Positions 1 through 7,522 of a DNA stretch of 38,444 nt are shown piece by piece. Below the pieces are notes generated by a model. It was not told where the DNA came from, searched no databases, and saw nothing but the letters and a program-made list of their open reading frames with translations. Numbering within the stretch: the first letter of the stretch is position 1; each line of letters starts with the position of its first letter. Position numbers and translations under genes: made by a program. The stretch spans positions 1 through 38,444 of the forward strand of contig JAILPA010000178.1 in the NCBI GenBank assembly GCA_024690505.1. The letters run 5' to 3'. Source of the DNA: Prevotella sp. Lineage in GTDB: Bacteria; Bacteroidota; Bacteroidia; Bacteroidales; Bacteroidaceae.

Positions 1-1
1 C

Positions 2-709
2 GGCAGCCGCACGGCAGAGAAGGGCGACGCCCACCGCGACGTCATCATGGCGCGCTCGGGAGAGACTTATCTCGTCAAGGCAGAGTGCCAGGTAAGATTG
101 GCAAAATACCAGGACGCCATCAACACCATCAACGTGCTCAGGGCTCGCGCACAGTGGAAGAACGGAGAAGACCGCAGCTACTACACCGACGGCTCGATGG
201 CATTCCTGAAGGCTGACGGCGGCATGGCCGACAACGCCATTGCTGGCAACAATTCGAACTGCAAGAACGGCGACGGACAGACACTGACAATGACCGAGGC
301 CTACTATGCTTCGCACCTGCACAAGAACACCTACTATCTCTCAACCGGTATCCCCGAGACCACCGCCGCCTCAGACCTGCAGATTGCCAACTACACACAG
401 CTGCCACAAGAGGACGAAGAGATACTGACCGCCATCGGAGCCACCAGCGACTACGACCGTATGCTGAACTTCGTCTTCAATGAGCGTACCCGCGAGTGCA
501 TCGGTGAGTGGAACCGCTGGGAGGAGCTGAGCCGTGCCGGACTGCTCATCAAGCGTGCCAAGGCTTTCAACCCCGAGGCAAAGAACATCACTGCAGGCAA
601 ACACGAGCTACGCCCCATACCACAGGCATTCATCGATGCACTGCAGAATGCTGACGGCAGCAACCTCACGCCAGAGCAGAAGAAAGCATGGCAGAACCCA
701 GGCTACTAA
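2..709 (+). CDS. SusD/RagB-family outer-membrane glycan-binding lipoprotein, C-terminal part
   Basis: The gene enters from the left edge already in frame at base 2, so the N-terminus with its lipoprotein signal is outside the window. About 235 residues remain. The early TPR-like helix motif RSGETYLVKAE, the central FNERTRECIGEWNRWEELSR stretch and the ending LRPIPQAFIDA...NPGY are hallmarks of the SusD C-terminal half. SusD proteins sit on the outer-membrane surface, pair with a SusC TonB-dependent transporter and bind oligosaccharides. The SusC partner is presumably upstream, out of view. The substrate cannot be read from this fragment. A strong hairpin at 745-778 follows, so this is probably the last gene of its transcription unit, and the GH2/DUF362 pair downstream has its own promoter. 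Confidence 0.95.
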   Translation, partial: GSRTAEKGDAHRDVIMARSGETYLVKAECQVRLAKYQDAINTINVLRARAQWKNGEDRSYYTDGSMAFLKADGGMADNAIAGNNSNCKNGDGQTLTMTEAYYASHLHKNTYYLSTGIPETTAASDLQIANYTQLPQEDEEILTAIGATSDYDRMLNFVFNERTRECIGEWNRWEELSRAGLLIKRAKAFNPEAKNITAGKHELRPIPQAFIDALQNADGSNLTPEQKKAWQNPGY

Positions 710-744
710 CAACCAGGGGGCTGTCAAGACTGCACTATCCTACC

Positions 745-778
745 AGCAAGGCTGTATCGCTCGCGATGCAGCCTTGCT
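745..778 (+). terminator. Intrinsic terminator-like hairpin after the susD gene
   Basis: Two 16-base arms (745-760 and 763-778) pair almost perfectly, with one G-U pair, around a tiny loop. A T-rich stretch (GTTTGCTT) follows. It lies 36 bases after the susD stop. Confidence 0.75.
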
Positions 779-858
779 GTTTGCTTCTCGTGAGGTATTG
801 CCTAAAATTTGTATGCACATTGACGGGGAACGGTATGATGGATTTGGGAAAAAAGTTG

Positions 859-866
859 TACTTTTG
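859..866 (+). promoter_or_regulatory. Bacteroidota -7 box for the DUF362/GH2 pair
   Basis: TACTTTTG matches the TAnnTTTG consensus, 73 bases before the preferred start codon at 940. No TTTG sits at the usual 19-21 base spacing upstream (the nearest is 843-846, too close), so only the -7 part is clear. Confidence 0.5.
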
Positions 867-939
867 CAGCAAACTTCTCAAATGCTTGAAAGCAGAAATG
901 GCAAATAACTGTTACAGAATGGAACAAAACAGACAACGT

Positions 940-3138
940 ATGACAAGGAGACTATTACTGACACTGGGACTGATGGCGGCCTCGGTGTGCATCGGCGGAG
1001 TCCCGGCAGCAGCACAAACCGTGGTCAGCAGTACAACGACTACGGACAGCAGTCTGGCACGCCACGATTTCTTCTATGCCGGACAAAGCAAGCAGCGGCG
1101 CATGTTCATCGTGAAGGAGGGACGTGTGGCGTGGGCCTACAACGACCTGCTGAAGCGCGGCGAGATAAGTGATGCTGTGCTGATGAAAGCCAGCAAGCCG
1201 ACAGACGTGGCGGGAGAGGCTGGCGGACACATCCTGGTGGCACACCAGTATGGCGTGGCCGAGGTGAACGGCAACGGGCAGACCGTGTGGCAGTATGCTG
1301 CACCACAGGGAACGGAGATACACACCGCGCAGCCCATAGGCCGCACGCACGTGGTGTTCGTACAGAACGGCAAGCCCGCCAAGGCGGTGGTGATGAAGAT
1401 TCCCAAATGTAGCATCGTGCGCGAGTTTGAGCTGCCCACCAACGAGAAGGGGTCAGTGCACGGACAATTCCGCAATGCACGCCTCTCCAGCAGGGGGACG
1501 CTGCTCGTGGCGAACATGGCCATGGGCTGCATCCACGAGTTCACCAGCAACGGTAAGGAGGTGGATCGCTGGACAGGCATGTTGCCCTGGAGCGTGCAGG
1601 AGATGCCCAAGACGGGCAACCTGCTCATCACGGGGCGCAAAGGTCTGGTGCAGGAAATCAACCGCCAGGGGCAGACCGTCTGGCAACTGAACACCACCGC
1701 CTATGGCGTGACGCAGCCACAGAAGGCCGTGCGCCTGAAGAATGGCGGACACCTCATCAACAACTGGTACAACGAATGGAACAAGGAGCCTATGGACACG
1801 GCCAACGCCCCAGTGCAAGCCATCGAGGTGGACAAAGACGGAAAACTCGTGTGGCAGTTGCGGGCATGGAAGAACCCCGACCTGGGACCCTCGACCACCA
1901 TTCAGCTGCTCAGCGAGGCAGTTGACCGCGACCGATTGTTCTTTGGCGAGTTCAACGCCCAGAGCCCCAGACTCTTCGTGGCACCTAACGAGCCCATCGG
2001 CGAAGGCCGTGGCATTCACCCGGGACGTGTGGCCTGGGTTCACGCTCCTGGCGTGGCCCGGTGGGACGGCAAGACAGGGCTCTGGGTGGAAGACCGCTGG
2101 AACGACCAGCAGAAGGCCGGCCAGATGATTCCCGAGGCAGTGATGCTGCTCACAGGAGAGACCACGGCCAAGAAGGCATGGAAGGCGCTCTTCAAGCACT
2201 TCAACCGTGAACACGGACGTGGCAACCGCAGCTACAAGAAGGGTGAGACCATTGCCGTGAAGCTGAACCTGAACAATGCCATCACTCACCACGACACCAT
2301 CGAGCTGAACTCGTCGCCCTTTGTCACACTGGCACTAGTGCGATCCTTAGTGAACGACGGCGGTGTGCGACAGCAGGACATCGTCCTCTGCGAGCCCAGC
2401 CGTGCCATTACCGACAGCATCTTCGACAAGGTGCACCGCGAGTTCCCGCTGGTACGCATGGTCGACAACATCGGTGGCGACGGACGGGAGAAATGCGAGT
2501 ACTACCCCGAGCAGATTGTCTACTCCGTGGACAACGGCAAGATGGCACGGGGCTTAGCCAAGTGCATCGTCGATGCCGACTACCTCATCAACACGGCCCT
2601 GCTGAAAACCCACAGCGGACCGGGCGTGACGCTGACCACAAAGAACTGGTACGGTGCCACCGATATCAACCTGCTCTGGCGACAGAACGCCCACAACAAC
2701 GTGAGCCAGGACAAGCGCAACGGCAAGCCACAGTACAAGACCTTCGTCGACTGGCTCAGCCATAAAGACATGGGGCAGAAGGCGCTGCTCCTCCTCATCG
2801 ACGGCACCTATGGCTCGCGCGACGTGAACGGGGCGCCCAACCCGAAGTGGATGAAGGAACCTTTTAATGGCGACTGGGCCTGTTCCATCATCGTCTCACA
2901 GGACGAAGTGGCCTGCGATGCCGTCGGCATGGACATCATCATCAGCGAATGGCCCGAGTTCCAGAGTCTGAACTACTGCGACGAATACCTGCGCGAGGCA
3001 GCCTCAATCCCTAACGCACCCAGCGGCACGGTCTACAAACAGGGCGGCAAACCTCTGGAAAAGCCACTCGGTCTCTTCGAGCATTGGAACAAAGACCACA
3101 AATACAGGAAGATTGACCTCAGATACAAGAAGCTATGA
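940..3138 (+). CDS. Secreted beta-propeller + DUF362 fusion protein
   Basis: About 732 residues starting at MTRRLLLTLGL; 919 is an alternative start seven codons earlier. A longer open frame to 688 would overlap susD and bury the signal peptide, so it is rejected. A signal peptide (residues 1 to about 25, ending PAAAQ) is followed by repeated short strands of PQQ/WD-like propeller type up to about residue 345, with phrases such as GNGQTVWQY and RQGQTVWQL. From about residue 350 a DUF362 domain follows, marked by GIHPGRVAWVHAPGVARWDG, ALLKTHSGPGVTLTTKNWYG and a late VACDAVGMDII segment. The biochemical role of DUF362 is not established; no ferredoxin-type cysteine cluster is visible here. Its stop overlaps the GH2 start (ATGA), so the two are co-translated. 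The propeller may bind a ligand or surface; that is inference. Confidence 0.8.
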   Translation: MTRRLLLTLGLMAASVCIGGVPAAAQTVVSSTTTTDSSLARHDFFYAGQSKQRRMFIVKEGRVAWAYNDLLKRGEISDAVLMKASKPTDVAGEAGGHILVAHQYGVAEVNGNGQTVWQYAAPQGTEIHTAQPIGRTHVVFVQNGKPAKAVVMKIPKCSIVREFELPTNEKGSVHGQFRNARLSSRGTLLVANMAMGCIHEFTSNGKEVDRWTGMLPWSVQEMPKTGNLLITGRKGLVQEINRQGQTVWQLNTTAYGVTQPQKAVRLKNGGHLINNWYNEWNKEPMDTANAPVQAIEVDKDGKLVWQLRAWKNPDLGPSTTIQLLSEAVDRDRLFFGEFNAQSPRLFVAPNEPIGEGRGIHPGRVAWVHAPGVARWDGKTGLWVEDRWNDQQKAGQMIPEAVMLLTGETTAKKAWKALFKHFNREHGRGNRSYKKGETIAVKLNLNNAITHHDTIELNSSPFVTLALVRSLVNDGGVRQQDIVLCEPSRAITDSIFDKVHREFPLVRMVDNIGGDGREKCEYYPEQIVYSVDNGKMARGLAKCIVDADYLINTALLKTHSGPGVTLTTKNWYGATDINLLWRQNAHNNVSQDKRNGKPQYKTFVDWLSHKDMGQKALLLLIDGTYGSRDVNGAPNPKWMKEPFNGDWACSIIVSQDEVACDAVGMDIIISEWPEFQSLNYCDEYLREAASIPNAPSGTVYKQGGKPLEKPLGLFEHWNKDHKYRKIDLRYKKL

Positions 3139-6100
3139 CAAGAAAGACGCTGGTGGCGGTCGTCGCCTTTGTAATGTCAGTCGTCGGCGCTCAGTCACAG
3201 CCGCAGGATGCCTTCAACGGCATCCTGCCCGTGACAGACCCGCAAATGAAGATGAGCCTGAACGGCGAGTGGCAACTGAAAGTCGTGGAGGGGATAGCCG
3301 ATGAGCCAGGCGTGCCAGCCATCGACGACACGTGGGGGCATATCCCAGTGCCCGGTTGCTGGGAGGCCTACGGATTCTGCGAGCCCAGCTACGACAAGGC
3401 CCGCCCCCTGACGGGCTATTACCGCACCACATTCACCGTGCCCGAGTCGTGGACGGGTCAGCGCATCGCACTGCGGCTCGACGGCGTGCTCTATGGCTAC
3501 GACCTCTTTGTCAACGGCAAGGCTGCAGGGTCGTGGCGCTCGGGCTACAACACGGCCCTGTTCGACATCACCGACCTCCTCATCCCCCGCAAGGGTAAGG
3601 GCAATGGATGGGGCGAGCAGGAACTGGCCCTGCGCGTCATCTCGATATTCCCCGGCAGCGACTTCGACTACAACGACGACTGGGCCCCAAGCGGCATCTT
3701 CCGCGACGTCACCCTCATGGCCGTGCCTAAGACTCACCTCACTGACCTCACCATCCACACGAAGAACAACGGCGAAGTAACCGTAGAGGTGGAGGTGGCA
3801 CATGCTGACAAGAACACCAGCGTGGCGTGCAGGACAGAGCGTGCAGAGTTCTCCGCCATGTCCCGAAGTCATACGGCAGCAGGCACCACACGCTACATCC
3901 TAAGTGCCAAGCTGCAGACCCCTCGTCTGTGGACTGCCGAGACGCCCTGCCTCTATACGCTCCACACCACACTGACACAGAAGGGGAAGCCACTCCAGAC
4001 CTTCGAGCACAGGTTTGGCTTCCGCGAGCTTACCATCGACGGCAACATCCTGAAGCTCAACGGCCAGCCCATCAAGCTGCGGGGCGTCACCTCACACTCC
4101 ACTGACCCCACGACGGTGAAAGTCATCGACGAGACCAGCATCCTGCGCGACATGCGGCTGATGAAGGAGGCATCGGTCAACTATATCCGCACGTCGCACT
4201 ACCCTCGCGAGCCACGCTTCTACGAGCTGGCCGACTCACTTGGCTTCTACATCATCGACGAGGTGCCCTTTGGCTATGGCGACAAGAACCTCTCCGACTC
4301 CACGTTCTACCCCGTTCTGCAGCAGAGGGCCCAGGCCACCATCCGCCGCGACAAGAACCATCCCTCGGTGCTCATCTGGAGTCTGGGCAACGAGAACCCG
4401 CTCACCGACATCTGCATCCGTCTGGGCGACTATGTGAAGCGCGAGCTCGACACCTCGCGTCCCATCTGCTACCCACAGGTGGGCTCCTACTTCCGCCGCT
4501 TCAACTACAGATTCCCACAGGTGGCCGACATCTACGCCCCCCACTACCCCACTACATCGCAGATGGCCGATTTCTATCAACGTGCCGACCGCCCCGTCGT
4601 CTTCACGGAGTATTGCCACGCACTCGGCATCTCCCTGGAAGACCACCACCGACAGTGGGAGATCATCGAGCGTACACCCGGCATTGCCGGAGGCTCCGTC
4701 TGGGAGTGGGTGGATCAGGGTATGCCCATCCTTCCCACCGATGTCGACACGTCAGTAGGACAAGCCCCACGATACGGCTATGAAGAGCGGGTGATCTATG
4801 CCTCCCCCCAAAGTGGCCAGCCAAGCGGTTTCCAGATGTATGGCAACAAAGGCACCGACGGACTGCTCTATGCCAACCGCACGCCTCTGCCCAGCTACTA
4901 CGAGCTGCAGCACAACTATGCCCAGGCCTTCGTCAGCACCCTTAGCTGCGATAGCAGCACAGCCCAGCTGACCATCGCCAACCGCTACGACTTCCTGAAC
5001 CTGAAGGACAACGTCACCTTCCACTGGGCGCTGACCAGCAACCGCGACACCATAGCCCGCGGGGCCTTCTCCCCCTACTGTCTGCCCCGCTCCACAGCCC
5101 CCTACCGTCTGTCCATCCCCACCCCTCTGCCGCTCTCCCCCCTGTTGTCCGCCCCCAATGCTGCGACATCATCCTGCCCCCCTCCTCCCCTCACCCTTCT
5201 CCACTTCGACCTCACCGACGCCCAGGGCCACACCTTCCTCCACCAGTCGTTTGTGCTGGCCAAGCCCCAGCCAGTCTGGGCGGGCCAGGACAGCGCCGCC
5301 GCCATGGTAAGGGAGACGACCATCCGCACTGGCCGCAAGCCGACCATGGGCGAACGCCTGACGCAGAAGGGGCGCCTGCTGCCGAGATACCTGCTGCCCA
5401 TTGCTAACAGTCAGGTGAAAGCCGACATTCAGCGCCGCCCCCTCAAGCCACAGGGAGCCCGCGAAGCCGTGGGGACGGAAGTGACCTTCACACTGACCCC
5501 CGACACCGCCGACGTCTTCCGCCCAGAGCTGGGACTGGCCTATCTGCTCGACCCCGCCATAGACCGCGTGCAGTGGATGGGCTACGGCCCCTTTGCCAGC
5601 TACCCCGCCCGTCACCAAGCCAACCGCTATGGCCTCTGGGCCAAACACAAGGACGACCTCTACTTCGAAGGCAACCACAGCGGCATCGACGCGGCTTACC
5701 TCTCCGACAAGAACGGCCGTGGCATACTGATTACGGGCGACTCGCTGTCGCTGAACTTCGAGCAGACCGACCGCGGCATAGTGGTCACGGTCAATGCTGC
5801 CGTCAGCGGTCAGGGGCCGAAGTTTGCCAAAACCCACTTCCCTGGATGGCAGAAAGGCGACCCGCCAGTGACCGCCACCTTCCGCGCTTACTACATCGAA
5901 GGGCTACGGGTAGGCGAGCAAAGCTCGGGAATAGGGCTACGGGTAGGCGCGACAGCGGGAATGGGGCCGACAAAGGGAGGCAGCGGGGACAGCAACCCCA
6001 AAACGGGTGCACTGCCCGAGGCCATACATCGCCTGTTCTTGCCGGCCGCCGACGTGCCCGCACCCTTCCGACCCTTTGCTACGCAATACGATACCTATCT

Positions 6101-6155
6101 GATGAAGTACGAGGATATCGTAGACCCACCAGCCGCAATGGTGCCTTCACGCTGA
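3135..6155 (+). CDS. Glycoside hydrolase family 2, beta-galactosidase-type
   Basis: 1006 residues, close to the usual length of large GH2 beta-galactosidases. The ATG shares ATGA with the upstream stop. Signal peptide residues 1-22 (ending GAQSQ) implies export. Order seen: sugar-binding jelly roll (residues 30-210, with GCWEAYGFCEPSY and YYRTTF), Ig-like domain, TIM barrel (about 300-560) with acid/base E420 in WSLGNEN and nucleophile E492 in FTEYCHALG, linker domain, and a Bgal-small-type C-terminal domain (WMGYGPFASYPARHQANRYG). Two parts look foreign: a Pro-rich stretch at about residues 660-688 from C-rich DNA, and residues about 923-944, encoded by two 33-bp repeat units also found in the next intergenic region. 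The exact sugar is not determinable; beta-galactoside is the family's default. Confidence 0.92.
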   Translation: MTRKTLVAVVAFVMSVVGAQSQPQDAFNGILPVTDPQMKMSLNGEWQLKVVEGIADEPGVPAIDDTWGHIPVPGCWEAYGFCEPSYDKARPLTGYYRTTFTVPESWTGQRIALRLDGVLYGYDLFVNGKAAGSWRSGYNTALFDITDLLIPRKGKGNGWGEQELALRVISIFPGSDFDYNDDWAPSGIFRDVTLMAVPKTHLTDLTIHTKNNGEVTVEVEVAHADKNTSVACRTERAEFSAMSRSHTAAGTTRYILSAKLQTPRLWTAETPCLYTLHTTLTQKGKPLQTFEHRFGFRELTIDGNILKLNGQPIKLRGVTSHSTDPTTVKVIDETSILRDMRLMKEASVNYIRTSHYPREPRFYELADSLGFYIIDEVPFGYGDKNLSDSTFYPVLQQRAQATIRRDKNHPSVLIWSLGNENPLTDICIRLGDYVKRELDTSRPICYPQVGSYFRRFNYRFPQVADIYAPHYPTTSQMADFYQRADRPVVFTEYCHALGISLEDHHRQWEIIERTPGIAGGSVWEWVDQGMPILPTDVDTSVGQAPRYGYEERVIYASPQSGQPSGFQMYGNKGTDGLLYANRTPLPSYYELQHNYAQAFVSTLSCDSSTAQLTIANRYDFLNLKDNVTFHWALTSNRDTIARGAFSPYCLPRSTAPYRLSIPTPLPLSPLLSAPNAATSSCPPPPLTLLHFDLTDAQGHTFLHQSFVLAKPQPVWAGQDSAAAMVRETTIRTGRKPTMGERLTQKGRLLPRYLLPIANSQVKADIQRRPLKPQGAREAVGTEVTFTLTPDTADVFRPELGLAYLLDPAIDRVQWMGYGPFASYPARHQANRYGLWAKHKDDLYFEGNHSGIDAAYLSDKNGRGILITGDSLSLNFEQTDRGIVVTVNAAVSGQGPKFAKTHFPGWQKGDPPVTATFRAYYIEGLRVGEQSSGIGLRVGATAGMGPTKGGSGDSNPKTGALPEAIHRLFLPAADVPAPFRPFATQYDTYLMKYEDIVDPPAAMVPSR
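5902..5966 (+). repeat. Two tandem 33-bp repeat units inside the GH2 coding region
   Basis: Units begin GGCTACGGGTAGGCG at 5902 and 5935. The same units occur three times in the intergenic element at 6281-6444. Each is 11 codons long and is read in the same frame (LRVGEQSSGI-like), so it adds residues without breaking the GH2 frame. The terminal inverted repeats of the intergenic element are absent here. Confidence 0.85.
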
Positions 6156-6191
6156 ACGGAACGTGACCCGAAAGTAGCCTCACACCAAAAT

Positions 6192-6280
6192 AATCTGCAG
6201 GATTTAGTGCAAATCTCGCAGATTATTTGTATTTTTGCAGCAAACTTTTAGTAAAACGAAAGCAAACATGAATAATAATA
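6192..6280 (+). promoter_or_regulatory. Promoter and leader upstream of the cupin gene, duplicated at 9607-9704
   Basis: The -7 box TATTTTTG is at 6230-6237. It is preceded by an 8-bp inverted repeat (TAATCTGC at 6191-6198, GCAGATTA at 6218-6225) and followed by ACGAAAGCAAACATGAATAA. The same arrangement recurs before the PAP2 gene: AATCTG, 21 bases, CAGATTATTTG, then the -7 box, then ACGAAAGCAGACATGAATAA. The -33 TTTG present in the second copy is not preserved here (position 6208 reads TGCA). An ATG at 6268 opens a small frame (MNNNT...) that the inserted element prolongs to about 75 codons, ending just before the cupin gene. Confidence 0.6.
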
Positions 6281-6444
6281 CAGACCCCACCCCCTGCCCC
6301 TCCCTTCAAGGGGAAAGGCAACGGGTAGGCGAGCAAAGCTCGGGAATAAGGCTACGGGTAGGCGAGCAAAGCTTGGGAATAAGGCTACGGGTAGGCGCGA
6401 CAGCGGGAATGGGGACGCAAGAATGGGGCAGGGGGTGGGGTCTG
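6281..6444. repeat. 164-bp MITE-like element with perfect 20-bp terminal inverted repeats
   Basis: The left end CAGACCCCACCCCCTGCCCC (6281-6300) is the exact reverse complement of the right end (6425-6444). Inside are three tandem units of about 33 bp (GGCTACGGGTAGGCG..., with a small GAGC-AAA-GCTC palindrome). No gene for a transposase is present, so any movement would be in trans. Related G/C-rich sequence appears at 30733-30882 and from 38335 to the window end. Confidence 0.75.
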
Positions 6445-6519
6445 AAACTTCAGCTATATAGAAAATGTTTTCCGAAGACTCGGGAACAAGCATAGATGAT
6501 AACCAAACTTATAAAAGCA

Positions 6520-7035
6520 ATGAAAAAAATGAAGCAATGGATGCTAGCAGTCATCCTGGCAACCTGCGGAACAGGCTTGCTGACAAACTGCAAGAAGGCC
6601 ACCGAAAACGCCCAAGTCACCCAGCAGCAGAAGGTGGAAGCCACCGAAAGCACCGAAGCGCCTCAGCAGCAGAAGGTGGAGTCGACCGAACTGATACGCA
6701 CCAGCCAGAGCTGGGACGGCGTGGAGCTGCCCGACTACCTCGAGGGACGCCCCGAACTGGTGGCCGTGAAATACGTGTTCCCGGCCGGACAGAAGCTGGG
6801 CTGGCACCACCACCCCGTGATGAACTACGGCGTGCTGGTGCAGGGCGAACTGACCATCATTGGGCAAGACGGCCAGGAGAAGGTGGTTCACGAGGGTGAG
6901 GCCGTGGTTGAGATGGTAGGCACCGTGCACCACGGCGAGAACCGCGGCACGAAGCCCGTCGTGCTCTACATGTTCTACCTCTCGCAGAAGGACATGCCCC
7001 TCGCCGTTCAGCACCCCGATATTCCGCTGGAGTAG
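6520..7035 (+). CDS. Cupin-domain lipoprotein
   Basis: 171 residues from the MKKMKQW start; 6496 is an alternative start eight codons earlier but would precede the basic n-region. A hydrophobic stretch leads to a plausible lipobox (LTNC, Cys24), suggesting a lipid-anchored envelope protein. A linker with a duplicated QQQKVE(A/S)TE segment (repeat spacing 14 residues) follows. The cupin barrel then shows GWHHHPVMNYGVLVQGELTI, the first cupin motif with a metal-binding His cluster, and a later TVHHGENRG second motif. Small single-domain cupins can bind metals or act on small molecules; no substrate can be assigned. Its promoter leader is a duplicate of the one upstream of the PAP2 gene and is interrupted by the element at 6281-6444. 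Confidence 0.85.
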   Translation: MKKMKQWMLAVILATCGTGLLTNCKKATENAQVTQQQKVEATESTEAPQQQKVESTELIRTSQSWDGVELPDYLEGRPELVAVKYVFPAGQKLGWHHHPVMNYGVLVQGELTIIGQDGQEKVVHEGEAVVEMVGTVHHGENRGTKPVVLYMFYLSQKDMPLAVQHPDIPLE

Positions 7036-7222
7036 TCACGCCAACAGCGTCCCCCCCTCTTAGGAAAGGACTTACCCGGCTGAACGGAACGTAGCAAGGC
7101 AACGCATTACGTCAGTAAAGCGGAACCATACGCTACAACTAACGTGAGTTCGAACCAAGGAATACCATCTTTGCGATGAAGGGACGTGGCTGTATAATGA
7201 ACCCAGCAAGCCAGGAGCGAAC

Positions 7223-7423
7223 TGTGAATTTTATTTACATCAACATTTTAACAAAAAGGAAAGGACAGCTTTGAAGACGGAAAAGCACCGCTTTTTCACC
7301 CTCAAAGCTATCCTTTTCCACCCTCAAAGCGGTGCTTTTCCAAAAGTCCCGTTGCGAGGCGTTTTCTTGTGAATTAGATTTTTTCTTACATTCCACCATT
7401 CCAATCGAGCTATTGCGATGTTT
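7223..7423. repeat. Family A intergenic palindromic repeat, copy 1
   Basis: About 200 bp beginning TGTGAATTTTATTTACATCA and ending TATTGCGATGTTT, matching copies at 30510-30707 and (inverted) 38023-38222. The core contains two perfectly complementary 16-base arms, GGAAAAGCACCGCTTT (7279-7294) and its reverse complement (7326-7341). A second complementary pair (GGACAGCTTTGA near 7263 and TCAAAGCTATCC near 7302) is interleaved with it. No coding potential is evident. The rest of the gap (7036-7222 and 7424-7522) shows no gene and no clear promoter for the next gene. It does hold a 14-base repeat GCTGAACGGAACGT at 7079, also present at 6151. Confidence 0.85.
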
Positions 7424-7522
7424 AGCGAAACGCAAGAAACCGCAGGGCCGATTTTACTTTCTCGCCGTTTCGCCGTCATATTTACAAGCATGGCACCAAG
7501 CCAAAAACAATAACTCAAGTAT

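Noticed and set aside
688..939. Longer N-terminus for the propeller/DUF362 protein
   Set aside because: The extension overlaps susD, its terminator hairpin and the -7 box, and would hide the signal peptide that begins at 940.
6235..6495. An 86-codon gene between GH2 and the cupin gene
   Set aside because: It is the MNNN mini-ORF prolonged by the 33-bp repeats of the inserted element; the protein is repeat-derived and its nominal start lies in the -7 box.
7130..7180. tRNA-like stretch containing GTTCGAACC
   Set aside because: The T-stem bases do not pair and no acceptor or anticodon arm can be drawn.
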